A DNA stretch of 7,098 nucleotides from RGIG5612 sp964579345 (GTDB lineage Bacteria > Bacillota > Clostridia > Lachnospirales > Lachnospiraceae): assembly GCA_964579345.1 (NCBI GenBank), contig CAZOHB010000131.1, forward strand, positions 1 to 7,098. Direction: 5' to 3'. Position numbers and translations under genes: made by a program. A model generated the notes under the pieces. The model was not told where the DNA came from and made no database searches. It saw only the letters and a list, made by a program, of their open reading frames with translations. Shown here one piece after another: positions 1-6,700 of this stretch. Within the stretch, counting starts at the first letter, position 1. Each line of letters begins with the position of its first letter.

Positions 1-2
1 AT

Positions 3-79
3 GAGGTTAAAAAACATCTGACCGAGTTCAAAGAAGAAGAGGAGATCACAGACCGAGACCTGGTCAGCTGGGTGATGTG
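3..79 (+). pseudogene. pyc: Pyruvate carboxylase fragment upstream of an apparent out-of-frame deletion
   Basis: Reading from base 3, the frame is open from the left edge and gives EVKKHLTEFKEEEEITDRDL followed by VSWVM. This resembles the end of the carboxyltransferase/PC-tetramerization region of pyruvate carboxylase, where a 'DLxSYxMYPKVF'-like segment is expected. Instead of continuing with PKVF and the following ~70-80 residues, this frame reads WMKKDTALFTSN and stops at 114-116. The downstream biotin domain is in a different frame (codon start 77). The bases GGTGATGTG at 71-79 can be read as the end of the upstream segment (..WVM) or as the start of the downstream one (GDV-DEEGYR), so the joint probably lies here. 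The family assignment of this short piece is moderately sure. Whether the lesion is genuine or an assembly artefact near the window edge cannot be told from the sequence. Confidence 0.5.
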
Positions 80-415
80 GATGAAGAAGGATACCGCACT
101 GTTCACTTCGAACTGAACGGATCCCTTCGTGATGTGAAGGTTCTGGACAAGACCGTTTCTTCGACCGTTGTTCAGGTTGAGATGGCAGACCCGAATGACA
201 AGAGCCATGTTGGCGCTTCGATCCCGGGTGCTGTATCCAAGGTCAATGTCAAAGTCGGCGATAAAGTCAAAGAGAATGATGTCCTTGCAATTGTTGAAGC
301 AATGAAGATGGAAACCTCTGTTACCGCTCGTATGGACGGTGAAGTTGAGGAAGTACTCGTTAAGGCAAACGACACAGTAAAAGCAGGACAGCTTCTGATC
401 AGACTGAAATCCTGA
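77..415 (+). CDS. pyc: Pyruvate carboxylase, C-terminal biotin carrier domain (partial)
   Basis: This is the last ~113 codons of pyruvate carboxylase, the biotin-dependent cytoplasmic enzyme that carboxylates pyruvate to oxaloacetate to feed the TCA cycle. Residues 1-35 (DEEGYRTVHFELNG, then RDVKVLDKTV) match the strand that precedes the carrier domain. Residues 43-111 are a biotinyl/lipoyl fold with the hallmark EAMKME; the lysine to be biotinylated is residue 77 (bases 305-307). The protein ends in the usual GQLLIRLK tail and stops at 413-415. The GTG at 77 is only the first usable codon in this frame and is not a credible native start: the native gene is about 1,150 codons long and begins far to the left. 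The DEEGYRTV.FELNG run favours pyruvate carboxylase over a free BCCP subunit or oxaloacetate decarboxylase alpha. The frame is not continuous with the carboxylase-like piece just upstream. Confidence 0.85.
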   Translation: MDEEGYRTVHFELNGSLRDVKVLDKTVSSTVVQVEMADPNDKSHVGASIPGAVSKVNVKVGDKVKENDVLAIVEAMKMETSVTARMDGEVEEVLVKANDTVKAGQLLIRLKS

Positions 416-440
416 TCTTTTCAAACGTGATTCTATCAGA

Positions 441-470
441 GGGGCTGGCGCGCAGGCGCCGGCCCCTTTT
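441..470 (+). terminator. Rho-independent terminator of the pyruvate carboxylase gene
   Basis: GGGGCTGGCGC (441-451) pairs with GCGCCGGCCCC (456-466) around a GCAG loop, an 11-bp stem with a single T-G wobble, followed at once by TTTT (467-470). It lies 26 bases after the stop codon. It separates the carboxylase transcript from the operon that begins downstream. Confidence 0.92.
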
Positions 471-519
471 CATATGCCTTCCTACACATTTTTTTCTGTG
501 TCTGTGACTTTAGATGTGA

Positions 520-548
520 TTGGATTTCCTCTATATTAATGGTAGAAT
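520..548 (+). promoter_or_regulatory. Candidate vegetative promoter for the signal peptidase-to-adhesin operon
   Basis: TTGGAT (520-525) and TAGAAT (543-548) are separated by 17 bases. The -10 box matches 5 of 6 consensus positions and the -35 box only 3 of 6. An alternative perfect TATAAT sits at 552-557 but has no good -35 at the right distance. This AT-rich stretch is the only intergenic space after the terminator, and the genes downstream are nearly contiguous, so the operon promoter is expected here. The exact boxes are uncertain. Confidence 0.45.
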
Positions 549-555
549 TAATATA
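532..555. promoter_or_regulatory. Perfect 9-bp inverted repeat overlapping the candidate -10 region (possible operator)
   Basis: TATATTAAT (532-540) is the exact reverse complement of ATTAATATA (547-555), with a 6-base spacer GGTAGA. A dyad of about 24 bp placed on the promoter is typical of a binding site for a dimeric regulator. A second, shorter dyad (TATCA-ATA-TGATA, 559-571) follows. The arms are made only of A and T, so chance occurrence in an AT-rich spacer is a real alternative. Confidence 0.35.
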
Positions 556-565
556 ATATATCAAT

Positions 566-1174
566 ATGATAATTAGAATAGCCCGTACTATGTCGAGACA
601 GAACCGTATGAGAAGAACAAAACATCAAAGGGTATTAGAAAAATACAACGGACTCAAAAGAGGATGGCTGCATGATTCCATTTTCTTTATCGTGTTGTTC
701 GTTGTTATTTTTTGCGTCTTCCGTTTCTGTATCGGAATTGCCACGGTGGGCGGCGATTCGATGAACCCGACGCTGACAGATGGCGAGATGGTTATTTATA
801 ACCGTATGGTCCGGCAGTACCAGCCGGGAGATATCATATCGATGCGGGTGCCCTCCGGCGACTATTATGTGAAACGTGTGATCGCCACAGGCGGGGATGT
901 AGTGGATCTGCGAGATGGAGTGGTCTATGTCAACGGAAGCGCAGTGGATCCGGATTACGGCTACGGCGTCACAGAGGAAGAGACCGGTGCCGTGATTTAT
1001 CCCTATACAGTCAGGGAGGGGAATGTTTTTGTGATGGGTGATAACCGTATGTCATCCATGGATTCCCGGACATTCGGCGAGGTGAATCTCCGACAGATCC
1101 GGGGAAGGCTTTGGCTTGAAATCAGTATTACCAAAGAAAAAGGGCTTCAGATAAGGAAGGTGGCGGATGAATAG
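566..1174 (+). CDS. lepB: Signal peptidase I (type I leader peptidase)
   Basis: This is a membrane serine protease that cleaves signal peptides from exported proteins on the outer face of the cytoplasmic membrane. Numbering from the ATG at 566, a basic N-terminus (RQNRMRRTKHQR) leads to one TM helix (about 39-57), then the Bacillus-type catalytic core. Box B is GGDSMNPTL with nucleophile Ser65, box D is YYVKRVIATGGD with general base Lys103, and box E is MGDNR..S.DSR (158-168). All the catalytic features are present, and the length of about 190-200 residues is normal for the Gram-positive single-TM class. The start is unsure: ATG codons at 566, 590 and 608 share the frame and none has a strong Shine-Dalgarno. 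If transcription starts from the boxes near 543-557, 590 or 608 is more likely than 566. The 3' end overlaps the next gene by 8 bases, so it is the first gene of the operon and may serve the surface protein encoded at its end. Confidence 0.93.
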   Translation: MIIRIARTMSRQNRMRRTKHQRVLEKYNGLKRGWLHDSIFFIVLFVVIFCVFRFCIGIATVGGDSMNPTLTDGEMVIYNRMVRQYQPGDIISMRVPSGDYYVKRVIATGGDVVDLRDGVVYVNGSAVDPDYGYGVTEEETGAVIYPYTVREGNVFVMGDNRMSSMDSRTFGEVNLRQIRGRLWLEISITKEKGLQIRKVADE

Positions 1175-1874
1175 ATTTCATGTAATAAAAACCATTCAGT
1201 TGATTATTTTCATTGCTTTGACCGTAGCGCTGCTTCTGGTTGTATTTCTGAATGAAGATATCTATGCGATGATCGCTTCGAACGGAAAAGTCCGGTTTCT
1301 CGCGATTTCCCTCTGGGTCATTCTGGGACTTTCGTTTGTCTTTCTTTACTATGATTTTCGTTCCTATTCCGGACTGAAGAGGGAAAATGCGGAACTGGAT
1401 CATGCGATCTATTCGGATGCGCTGACCGGTATTGCAAACCGCTACAGTGTGGACGTATATATTGGACAGTTTTTAAATCAGCCGCTGCCACAGGATATGG
1501 GCTGCGTCACAATTGACATTGCAAATCTGAGCGAGATCAATCAGAAAAAAGGGCATACGGGCGGCGATGCTGCGATCCAGGATTTTTCGGAGCTTTTGAC
1601 GAAGTCCGCCAATGGTGTCTGCTTTATCGGACGCAATGGCGGTAATAAGTTTTTGGCAATCTTCCGGGAATGTTCCGAAAAACGGCTGGATACGTTTTTG
1701 GATGCACTCCGTGGTAATGTAGAAGCATATAATCAGATGCATAGTGATGTGCCGATTTCCTACACCACAGGAAAAGCATTTAACGAAGGCGAGGCAGTAC
1801 ATACACTGACAGAGCTGGTTGCGCTTTCCGACCGCAGGGCATGGAAGGCAATCGGAGAGCAGTCTGAGAAATAA
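1167..1874 (+). CDS. Two-TM membrane protein with a degenerate (probably non-catalytic) GGDEF domain
   Basis: The start at 1167 has AAGGAAGG (1153-1160) at good spacing and overlaps the signal peptidase stop. Residues 9-28 and 44-61 are two TM helices with a short outside loop of about 15 residues. A short helical linker (66-82) leads to a GGDEF-family domain (84-232). Recognisable landmarks are DALTGIANR (84-92), IDIANLSEIN (116-125), KKGHTGGDAAI (128-137) and the terminal SDRRAWKA helix (221-228). The signature loop is GGNKF (158-162) instead of GG[DE]EF, replacing the residues that bind metal and substrate. The RxxD inhibitory site is absent (NGVC stands at its place). Intact family members make cyclic di-GMP from GTP; this one is predicted to have lost that activity and may act as a nucleotide-binding or interaction module. 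The GGDEF assignment is strong; the regulatory role is inferred only from the operon position. Confidence 0.85.
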   Translation: MNRFHVIKTIQLIIFIALTVALLLVVFLNEDIYAMIASNGKVRFLAISLWVILGLSFVFLYYDFRSYSGLKRENAELDHAIYSDALTGIANRYSVDVYIGQFLNQPLPQDMGCVTIDIANLSEINQKKGHTGGDAAIQDFSELLTKSANGVCFIGRNGGNKFLAIFRECSEKRLDTFLDALRGNVEAYNQMHSDVPISYTTGKAFNEGEAVHTLTELVALSDRRAWKAIGEQSEK

Positions 1875-1893
1875 AAGTTAGAACAGGGGACCG

Positions 1894-3132
1894 ATGGAAA
1901 AGCTGAATCAGAAATACATATCGAATCTGGTGCTGGAGGCGCAGGCTGGAGACAGCAATGCGTTTGCAGAGCTTTATGCTGCGCTGTATGAGCGGCATTT
2001 TCATTATCTGTCCTATATGCTGGAAGACGTCAAAGAGATCGAAGCGACCTTAGAAGAGGGATATATTCAGATCCTGCACGGTCTTTCCACGCTCGCTCCG
2101 GCAGATCTTTATCTGCCGTGGAGCTGCCGTCTTTTTTACCGCCATCTGTCTGCTGCAAAAGATGAGCATTTTGCAGACCGGATCGTTGCGACCCCTGAGG
2201 GAAATTACTCGATATCACAGCTGCTGAGTCTTCCGCTGACGGAGTCGCAGCTGATGATCATGCACTATGTACAGAAGCTGCCGGTCAAAGAGATCGGAGA
2301 GATTTTTAATTTTGATAACGGACAGGTAAAACTGGCCCTGAAATCCGGAATCCGCCATCTGCAGAGAACGAACGGGAAAAACAGCGGAAAAGAAAAAGGC
2401 CATGTAACAGAAACTGCTCCTTTAAAAAGGCTTTGCAGGGAACGTCCGGATGCGGTTCGGAAAACGGAGATCCTCGCCGAGGTCTTTGAGGCGTGCGGAA
2501 GAAAGGCAAATACAATTCCATTATCTGCGCTTTCTGAGTATGCCGTGTACCGGAAGGAACGTTTCTCGCTCCAGCGGGGAATCCTGATCGCGGCGATGAT
2601 CCTGTTCCTGCTTCTGCCGTTGCTGTTCCTTCTTCCGAAATATGAAGTCGGACATGCGGCAAGCGGAGTGCGGTCTCTTCCGGTCTATGCGATTCATGTG
2701 GATTCGCTGCTTCCGGTCCACCGGGTTCTCGCACAGATCAATCGGCATAATCTTCCGGTCTACGAGGCCGGCGCAAAAGATTTTACCGTTGAGCCGACCC
2801 GGAACGGAACCCTTCAGATCAAGGTGGAACTGATCAACCGTCAGAGCGTTACACAGGATGTGGACGTGACCGAAGTGGATGCGGAGAGTCCGAAACTGAT
2901 CGGAAGTGAAGTCCGGGACGGCAAGGTTTATCTGAATGTGAACGATTCCGGCATTGGAGTGGATTATCACGATATCTATGCGCAGGGAAAATCAGGGGAG
3001 GTCGTCTATCCGGAATCCTTTGATGCAGAAAGCGGTGAGATCGTATTTATATACCCGAAGGAAGAATGGGATGTCTATATCCCGGACTATATTGGAAATA
3101 TCATGCATTTACAGTTTACATTTCGATCGTAA
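1894..3132 (+). CDS. Membrane-anchored sigma-70/ECF-like factor with extracytoplasmic beta-rich domain
   Basis: A single 412-residue protein starts at ATG 1894 after an AGGGGA site (1885-1890), 19 bases from the previous stop. Residues 10-90 resemble sigma region 2 (AQAGDSNAFAELYAALYERH is the usual ECF opening), although the 2.3/2.4 part (LPWSCRLFYRHLSAAKDEH) is degenerate. Residues 112-160 are a good sigma region 4 helix-turn-helix: LPLTESQLMIMHYVQKLPVK, then EIGEIF and VKLALKSGIRHLQR. A Lys/Arg-rich cytoplasmic linker (161-228) is followed by one TM helix (229-248, AAMILFLLLPLLFLLP). The segment beyond the membrane (249-412) repeats LPVY twice and ends in a beta-sandwich-like unit with DSGIGVDY and EEWDVYIPDYIGN. 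Ordinary ECF factors are about 160-200 residues, soluble, and held by a separate anti-sigma; here the sensor side appears fused in cis. A role as a membrane-tethered transcription regulator is inference. It could also be a pseudo-sigma acting as a scaffold. Confidence 0.75.
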   Translation: MEKLNQKYISNLVLEAQAGDSNAFAELYAALYERHFHYLSYMLEDVKEIEATLEEGYIQILHGLSTLAPADLYLPWSCRLFYRHLSAAKDEHFADRIVATPEGNYSISQLLSLPLTESQLMIMHYVQKLPVKEIGEIFNFDNGQVKLALKSGIRHLQRTNGKNSGKEKGHVTETAPLKRLCRERPDAVRKTEILAEVFEACGRKANTIPLSALSEYAVYRKERFSLQRGILIAAMILFLLLPLLFLLPKYEVGHAASGVRSLPVYAIHVDSLLPVHRVLAQINRHNLPVYEAGAKDFTVEPTRNGTLQIKVELINRQSVTQDVDVTEVDAESPKLIGSEVRDGKVYLNVNDSGIGVDYHDIYAQGKSGEVVYPESFDAESGEIVFIYPKEEWDVYIPDYIGNIMHLQFTFRS

Positions 3133-3138
3133 AGAGGG
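3133..3138 (+). promoter_or_regulatory. Ribosome binding site that favours the start at 3145
   Basis: AGAGGG lies directly after the stop of the sigma-like gene. It abuts the ATG at 3139, which leaves no spacer, but stands 6 bases before the ATG at 3145. The second ATG is therefore the better start. Confidence 0.6.
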
Positions 3139-3144
3139 ATGAAT

Positions 3145-3585
3145 ATGAAAAAAGAAAAACATAGACAATGGAATCCTGCAGGTCTGTTATTACTGCTTGT
3201 TATGGTCTGTTTTCTGGTTCTGCTGATTCAGCCGCGGCAATTTGTTCATGCGGATCCGGCAGAACAGACAACCGAATCGCAATTGGATACAGAGAAGAAA
3301 AAAGATGGTCAGAACCAGGAGCTGGTCATAACCGTTTTAGATGACATCCAGGCGGCAGATATTGAAGAAAGCCCGATCCCGATGTCCGCAGGTCCGGTTT
3401 CTGAAAAAAGCAGTAATATCCGCCATTTCGTTTTATATGGTGTCATGCTTTTATGTGTCCTTTTATATGTACTGTATCTGGTCTCGCGGAAACGAAAGCT
3501 GTCCATGCTGAAGACACAGGCAGTGGATGCAGAGGCGGAATACATGAAGTTATACTCCGAAAAGAGAAACAACCAAAATTCCTGA
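3145..3585 (+). CDS. Small secreted-then-anchored membrane protein of unknown function
   Basis: This protein has 146 residues from ATG 3145, or 148 if the in-frame ATG at 3139 is used. A signal-peptide-like N-terminus has a basic start (KKEKHRQ), a hydrophobic core (12-29, LLLLLVMVCFLVLLIQ) and a plausible cleavage site after VHA (36). About 58 acidic/polar residues (37-94, including QNQELVITVLDDIQAADIEE) follow. A second hydrophobic helix (95-114) leads to a basic/amphipathic tail (RKRKLSMLKTQAVDAEAEYM). The predicted topology is type I: a short outside domain, one helix and a cytoplasmic coil. I do not recognise a family. It sits 12 bases after the sigma-like gene and 20 before the next small gene, in the middle of the operon. 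A role as an accessory or signalling partner of the surface protein or the tethered regulator is inference only. Confidence 0.75.
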   Translation: MKKEKHRQWNPAGLLLLLVMVCFLVLLIQPRQFVHADPAEQTTESQLDTEKKKDGQNQELVITVLDDIQAADIEESPIPMSAGPVSEKSSNIRHFVLYGVMLLCVLLYVLYLVSRKRKLSMLKTQAVDAEAEYMKLYSEKRNNQNS

Positions 3586-3605
3586 AATGTGAGGGGTAGG
3601 AGCAG

Positions 3606-3773
3606 ATGAACAGTTATTGGCCGGATCTTTTTCCGGTGGTCGTTATCATAATTATGATCATAGCGTTTCTGGTGTTTCGTCATCGTTCCCGTGATGAGGA
3701 ACGAAGTCTGAAAAGTCAGATTCATGCTTTTCAAGAGAAAACGGAAGAGCTTTCGAAAGGGGAAGATACATGA
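3606..3773 (+). CDS. 55-residue single-pass membrane protein, unknown function
   Basis: A short frame easily missed by length filters reads MNSYWPDLFPVVVIIIMIIA, then FLVFRHRSRDEERS and a polar tail ending EELSKGEDT. Residues 8-24 are a strongly hydrophobic helix, followed by a positive patch (RHRSR) and a charged, probably helical cytoplasmic tail. Support for it being real: GAGGGG (3591-3596) and AGGAG (3598-3602) stand before the ATG, it fills an otherwise empty gap between two operon genes, and its TGA overlaps the next gene's ATG as ATGA (3770-3773), the usual sign of translational coupling. The N-out/C-in topology fits the positive-inside rule. No family is recognised. Size and position suggest a small accessory subunit coupled to production of the large surface protein. 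Confidence 0.78.
   Translation: MNSYWPDLFPVVVIIIMIIAFLVFRHRSRDEERSLKSQIHAFQEKTEELSKGEDT
3756..3763 (+). promoter_or_regulatory. Ribosome binding site for the large surface protein, inside the preceding gene
   Basis: AAAGGGGA lies 6 bases before the ATG at 3770, within the last codons of the 55-residue gene. It fixes the start of the large open frame and supports coupled translation through the ATGA overlap. Confidence 0.65.
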
Positions 3774-6700
3774 GTCAGAAGAGCAAAAAGATTATGCGAA
3801 GGTTAATCGCCGTTTTTATTGCAATTATTATTGTTGCGGCGATTGCGCTTTCCCGTTCCTCGGATCGCGTTCTCCATGCGACGTCAGTTTCTGAAAATGA
3901 AAACGCCGCGGTCTCGGAGGAAACAGTTCCGGAAGAATCATTGGATCAGGAAGATGTGGTTGTGGAAATTCCGAGTGAGGAGGAACCTTCTTCGGAGGAT
4001 GTGGAGCCGGAGACGGTAACGGAACCAACGGAGCCTTCCGGTGAGATCGTGATACCGGAACCTTCCTCGGAAGAGGTGAGCAGTGAAGAGCCGTCTTCGC
4101 AAAAACCGGAAGAGCCGGCATCTCAGGAATCGGAATCTCAGAAAGAGGAAGAGCCGGAGTCTCAGGAACCGGATTCTCAGAAAGAGGAAGAGCCGGAATC
4201 TCAGAAACCGGATTCGGATAAGCCAAAACAGAAGATCAGGGTAGCAGCAGCGGATGGTGCTGTTGTTACAGTGTCTGCGCCGGAAGGGGCTCTCCCTGCG
4301 GGCGCTTATGTTGTTGTAAATACAGTTTCTCCGGTACGGGCAGCTGGTCTGATCGAGCAGATGCTGGAATCCGGCGAGGAGCTGGTTGGTGTTGCAGTTT
4401 ATGATATTACGATTTTTGATGCGGAAGGAAATGAGATCCAGCCGGATGAGCGGGTGCGGGTTTCCATTACCGGAGCGAATGTGGAAGCCGGAGATAATGC
4501 GTCCGTTTATCATGTGACAGACAGCGGATATGCGGAAAAGGTTGCGGATATTCCGGATGTATCACAGGCCGTGTTCTCAGCGGATTCCTTCTCGGAATAT
4601 GTCGTGGCATCCACGAGTTCTTCCTATTCAGGCAATGAGGAGGATGGATATACGCTGACGGTGGGAGGAACTCTTCAGCTTCCAAAACCGAGCGGCTACA
4701 GCAGCTACAGTTACAGCAGCAGCAATACATCGGTTGCATCAGTATCTTCCGGCGGTCTTGTGACGGCAAAGAAGGAAGGCGTTGCAACGATTACGCTGAC
4801 GGCCAAAACGGGCGGATGGTTTAGTTCAACAAAAAAATTCTATTACACAGTCACTGTCGGGCCGGTGGTCCGGGAACCCGGTATAACAGTAACTCCGACG
4901 ACCGCTTCCCTGACAGAGCTCGGACAGACAGCCTCCTTCCTTGCGAAGCTTTCTTTAATCGATTCCGAGAATACGATCGTATGGACGTCTTCGGATGAAA
5001 CGGTTGCGACGGTAGAGAACGGTGTGGTAACGGCAAAAGGAGCCGGCACAGCGACGATCACGGCAAGCGTCAGTCCGGAAGAGGACGAGCTTTATGGAAA
5101 TACCTACTCAGATTCCGCAACTGTGAATGTCAGGTTTACAGACTATGATCTGTACCACTATGCCCTGATACCGGGAATGGATGCGAATGTGACAGATGGC
5201 AGCGCGAATGAGCGGTGGTTTGGTATCGGTACCTCGAAAATATCTGGTGTGAAGAGTGCCGCGTCTTATTCGACCGGCAAGGTGATCAATGATTATATTG
5301 TAGGTGCAGAAACCAAAGCGTTATATCCGAATCTGACATACGGCGGCGTAACCTATAAATATGCTCCTGCGGGATCTGCGAATGCGGGCGAGTATGGATA
5401 CTATACGCTCCAGCCGTTCCGTGTCACAGTTTCAAACGGCGCGAACGCCGGATACAACGGATACAACCCGGTGGTAGAAAGAGGAAATACCTTCCATCTG
5501 GATTACATCTGTATACTGAATGAAAAAAACAATTTCAGTGTAAACTTTGCAGTGCAGTATCCGGGCGGCGGTCTGGAAGGACTTACGGATTATGCACAGC
5601 GTGTGAAAGAGGGCACGGCTTTTTCTGCGGTGAGACAGCCGACGGCATCCGTGGTTCCGCAGACCATGAAACGCAACAATATCACCTATCAGTTTGATGG
5701 ATGGTATACGGATTCCGGTTTTACGCAGCCTGCGGACTTTTCCGGAAATGTAACTGCCAATACGACATTCTATGCACGCTATGTAGCTACGGATGCTTTT
5801 TATAAAGTGGAATATTATTACGACGGCGTTCTGGATGCTTCCCTGACAGACCGCCTTGGTCCTGTTGTATTCGGAACCACGATTTCCACATATACCAATA
5901 AACCAAAGACCGGCTTCAATTTCAGCGAGATCAGCCCTGTACGTCTTACTGTCGGACAGGATGAAAACGCGAATGTTATGCGTGTATACTACACGAAGCG
6001 TCTAGTCAATTATAAAGTCGGATATTATCTGAACGGTACGGATGAACAGATCGCTCCGTCTGTTACAAAGTCGGCACGTTATGGAGAAATCGGAACGGGA
6101 AATCTTCTTGCGATCGAAGGTTATACACCGGTCTCCTCCGAAAAGACCAAATCGCAGACGATCGAATCATCCGGTACGGAAATCCGTTTTGAATATTATA
6201 AAAACACAACACTTACCACCAATTCCGGTACGTTTACGTACGATGCGGCAGAGCACTCTGTCAGCGGCTTCCTTTCTTCGGAGCCGCAGGCGGATTTTTC
6301 CGCATACTCTGCGACAGTAACAAAGAAAGATGCGGGAACTTATCCGGTCTCCTTTGAGAGAGACATGAATGGTCGTGTCGATGCGACCGGAAGATACATT
6401 GTAACAGATATCACAGAAGGAACACTGGTGATCGAACGCGCTGCTGTTACGGTAAAAGCGGCGGATGCAGGAAAGACTTACGGGGCACAAGATCCGGAAC
6501 TGTCCGCACAGATCACAGGTCTGCCTGAGGCGGATAAAGACGTTCTTACTTATGAGATTACCCGTGATCCCGGAGAGAATGTGGGCTCTTACACAATCCA
6601 TGTCAGCGGAAATGCACAGCAGGGAAATTATGATGTTTCTTACGAAGACGGTGTGTTTGCGATAACGCCTTCGGACAGCCTTGCGCTATCCGTTACCGGA

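Noticed and set aside
77..415. An independent biotin carrier protein gene starting at GTG 77
   Set aside because: It begins inside the pyruvate carboxylase-specific DEEGYRTV.FELNG region with no ribosome binding site, so it is the tail of a larger gene.
416..565. Riboswitch, small RNA or tRNA in the only intergenic gap
   Set aside because: After the terminator the gap is short and AT-rich with only small dyads; no tRNA or known riboswitch core is visible.
1128..1403. A - strand frame across the signal peptidase/GGDEF joint, and a similar one at 1473-1802
   Set aside because: They overlap two strongly supported genes, have no start signal and no recognisable protein features.
2306..2970. Two - strand frames of 142 and 149 codons opposite the sigma-like gene
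   Set aside because: The + strand frame has domain landmarks and a ribosome binding site; the antisense translations show no recognisable motif and overlap each other.
3139..3141. ATG at 3139 as start of the small membrane protein
   Set aside because: The AGAGGG site ends at 3138, leaving no spacer; the in-frame ATG at 3145 has a 6-base spacer and gives a normal signal peptide start (MKKEKHRQ).
3828..4513. Long open frames on the - strand over the adhesin stalk and the domain after it
   Set aside because: They are antisense shadows of the purine-rich Glu/Pro/Ser repeats: low-complexity Pro/Leu/Arg/Phe proteins without ribosome binding sites, opposite a well supported gene.
6042..6665. Short + strand frames (6042-6320, 6465-6665) and a - strand frame (6167-6601) in the adhesin
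   Set aside because: All lie within the continuous adhesin frame, which shows MucBP- and MBG-like motifs through this stretch; their translations are Arg/Ser-rich shadows.
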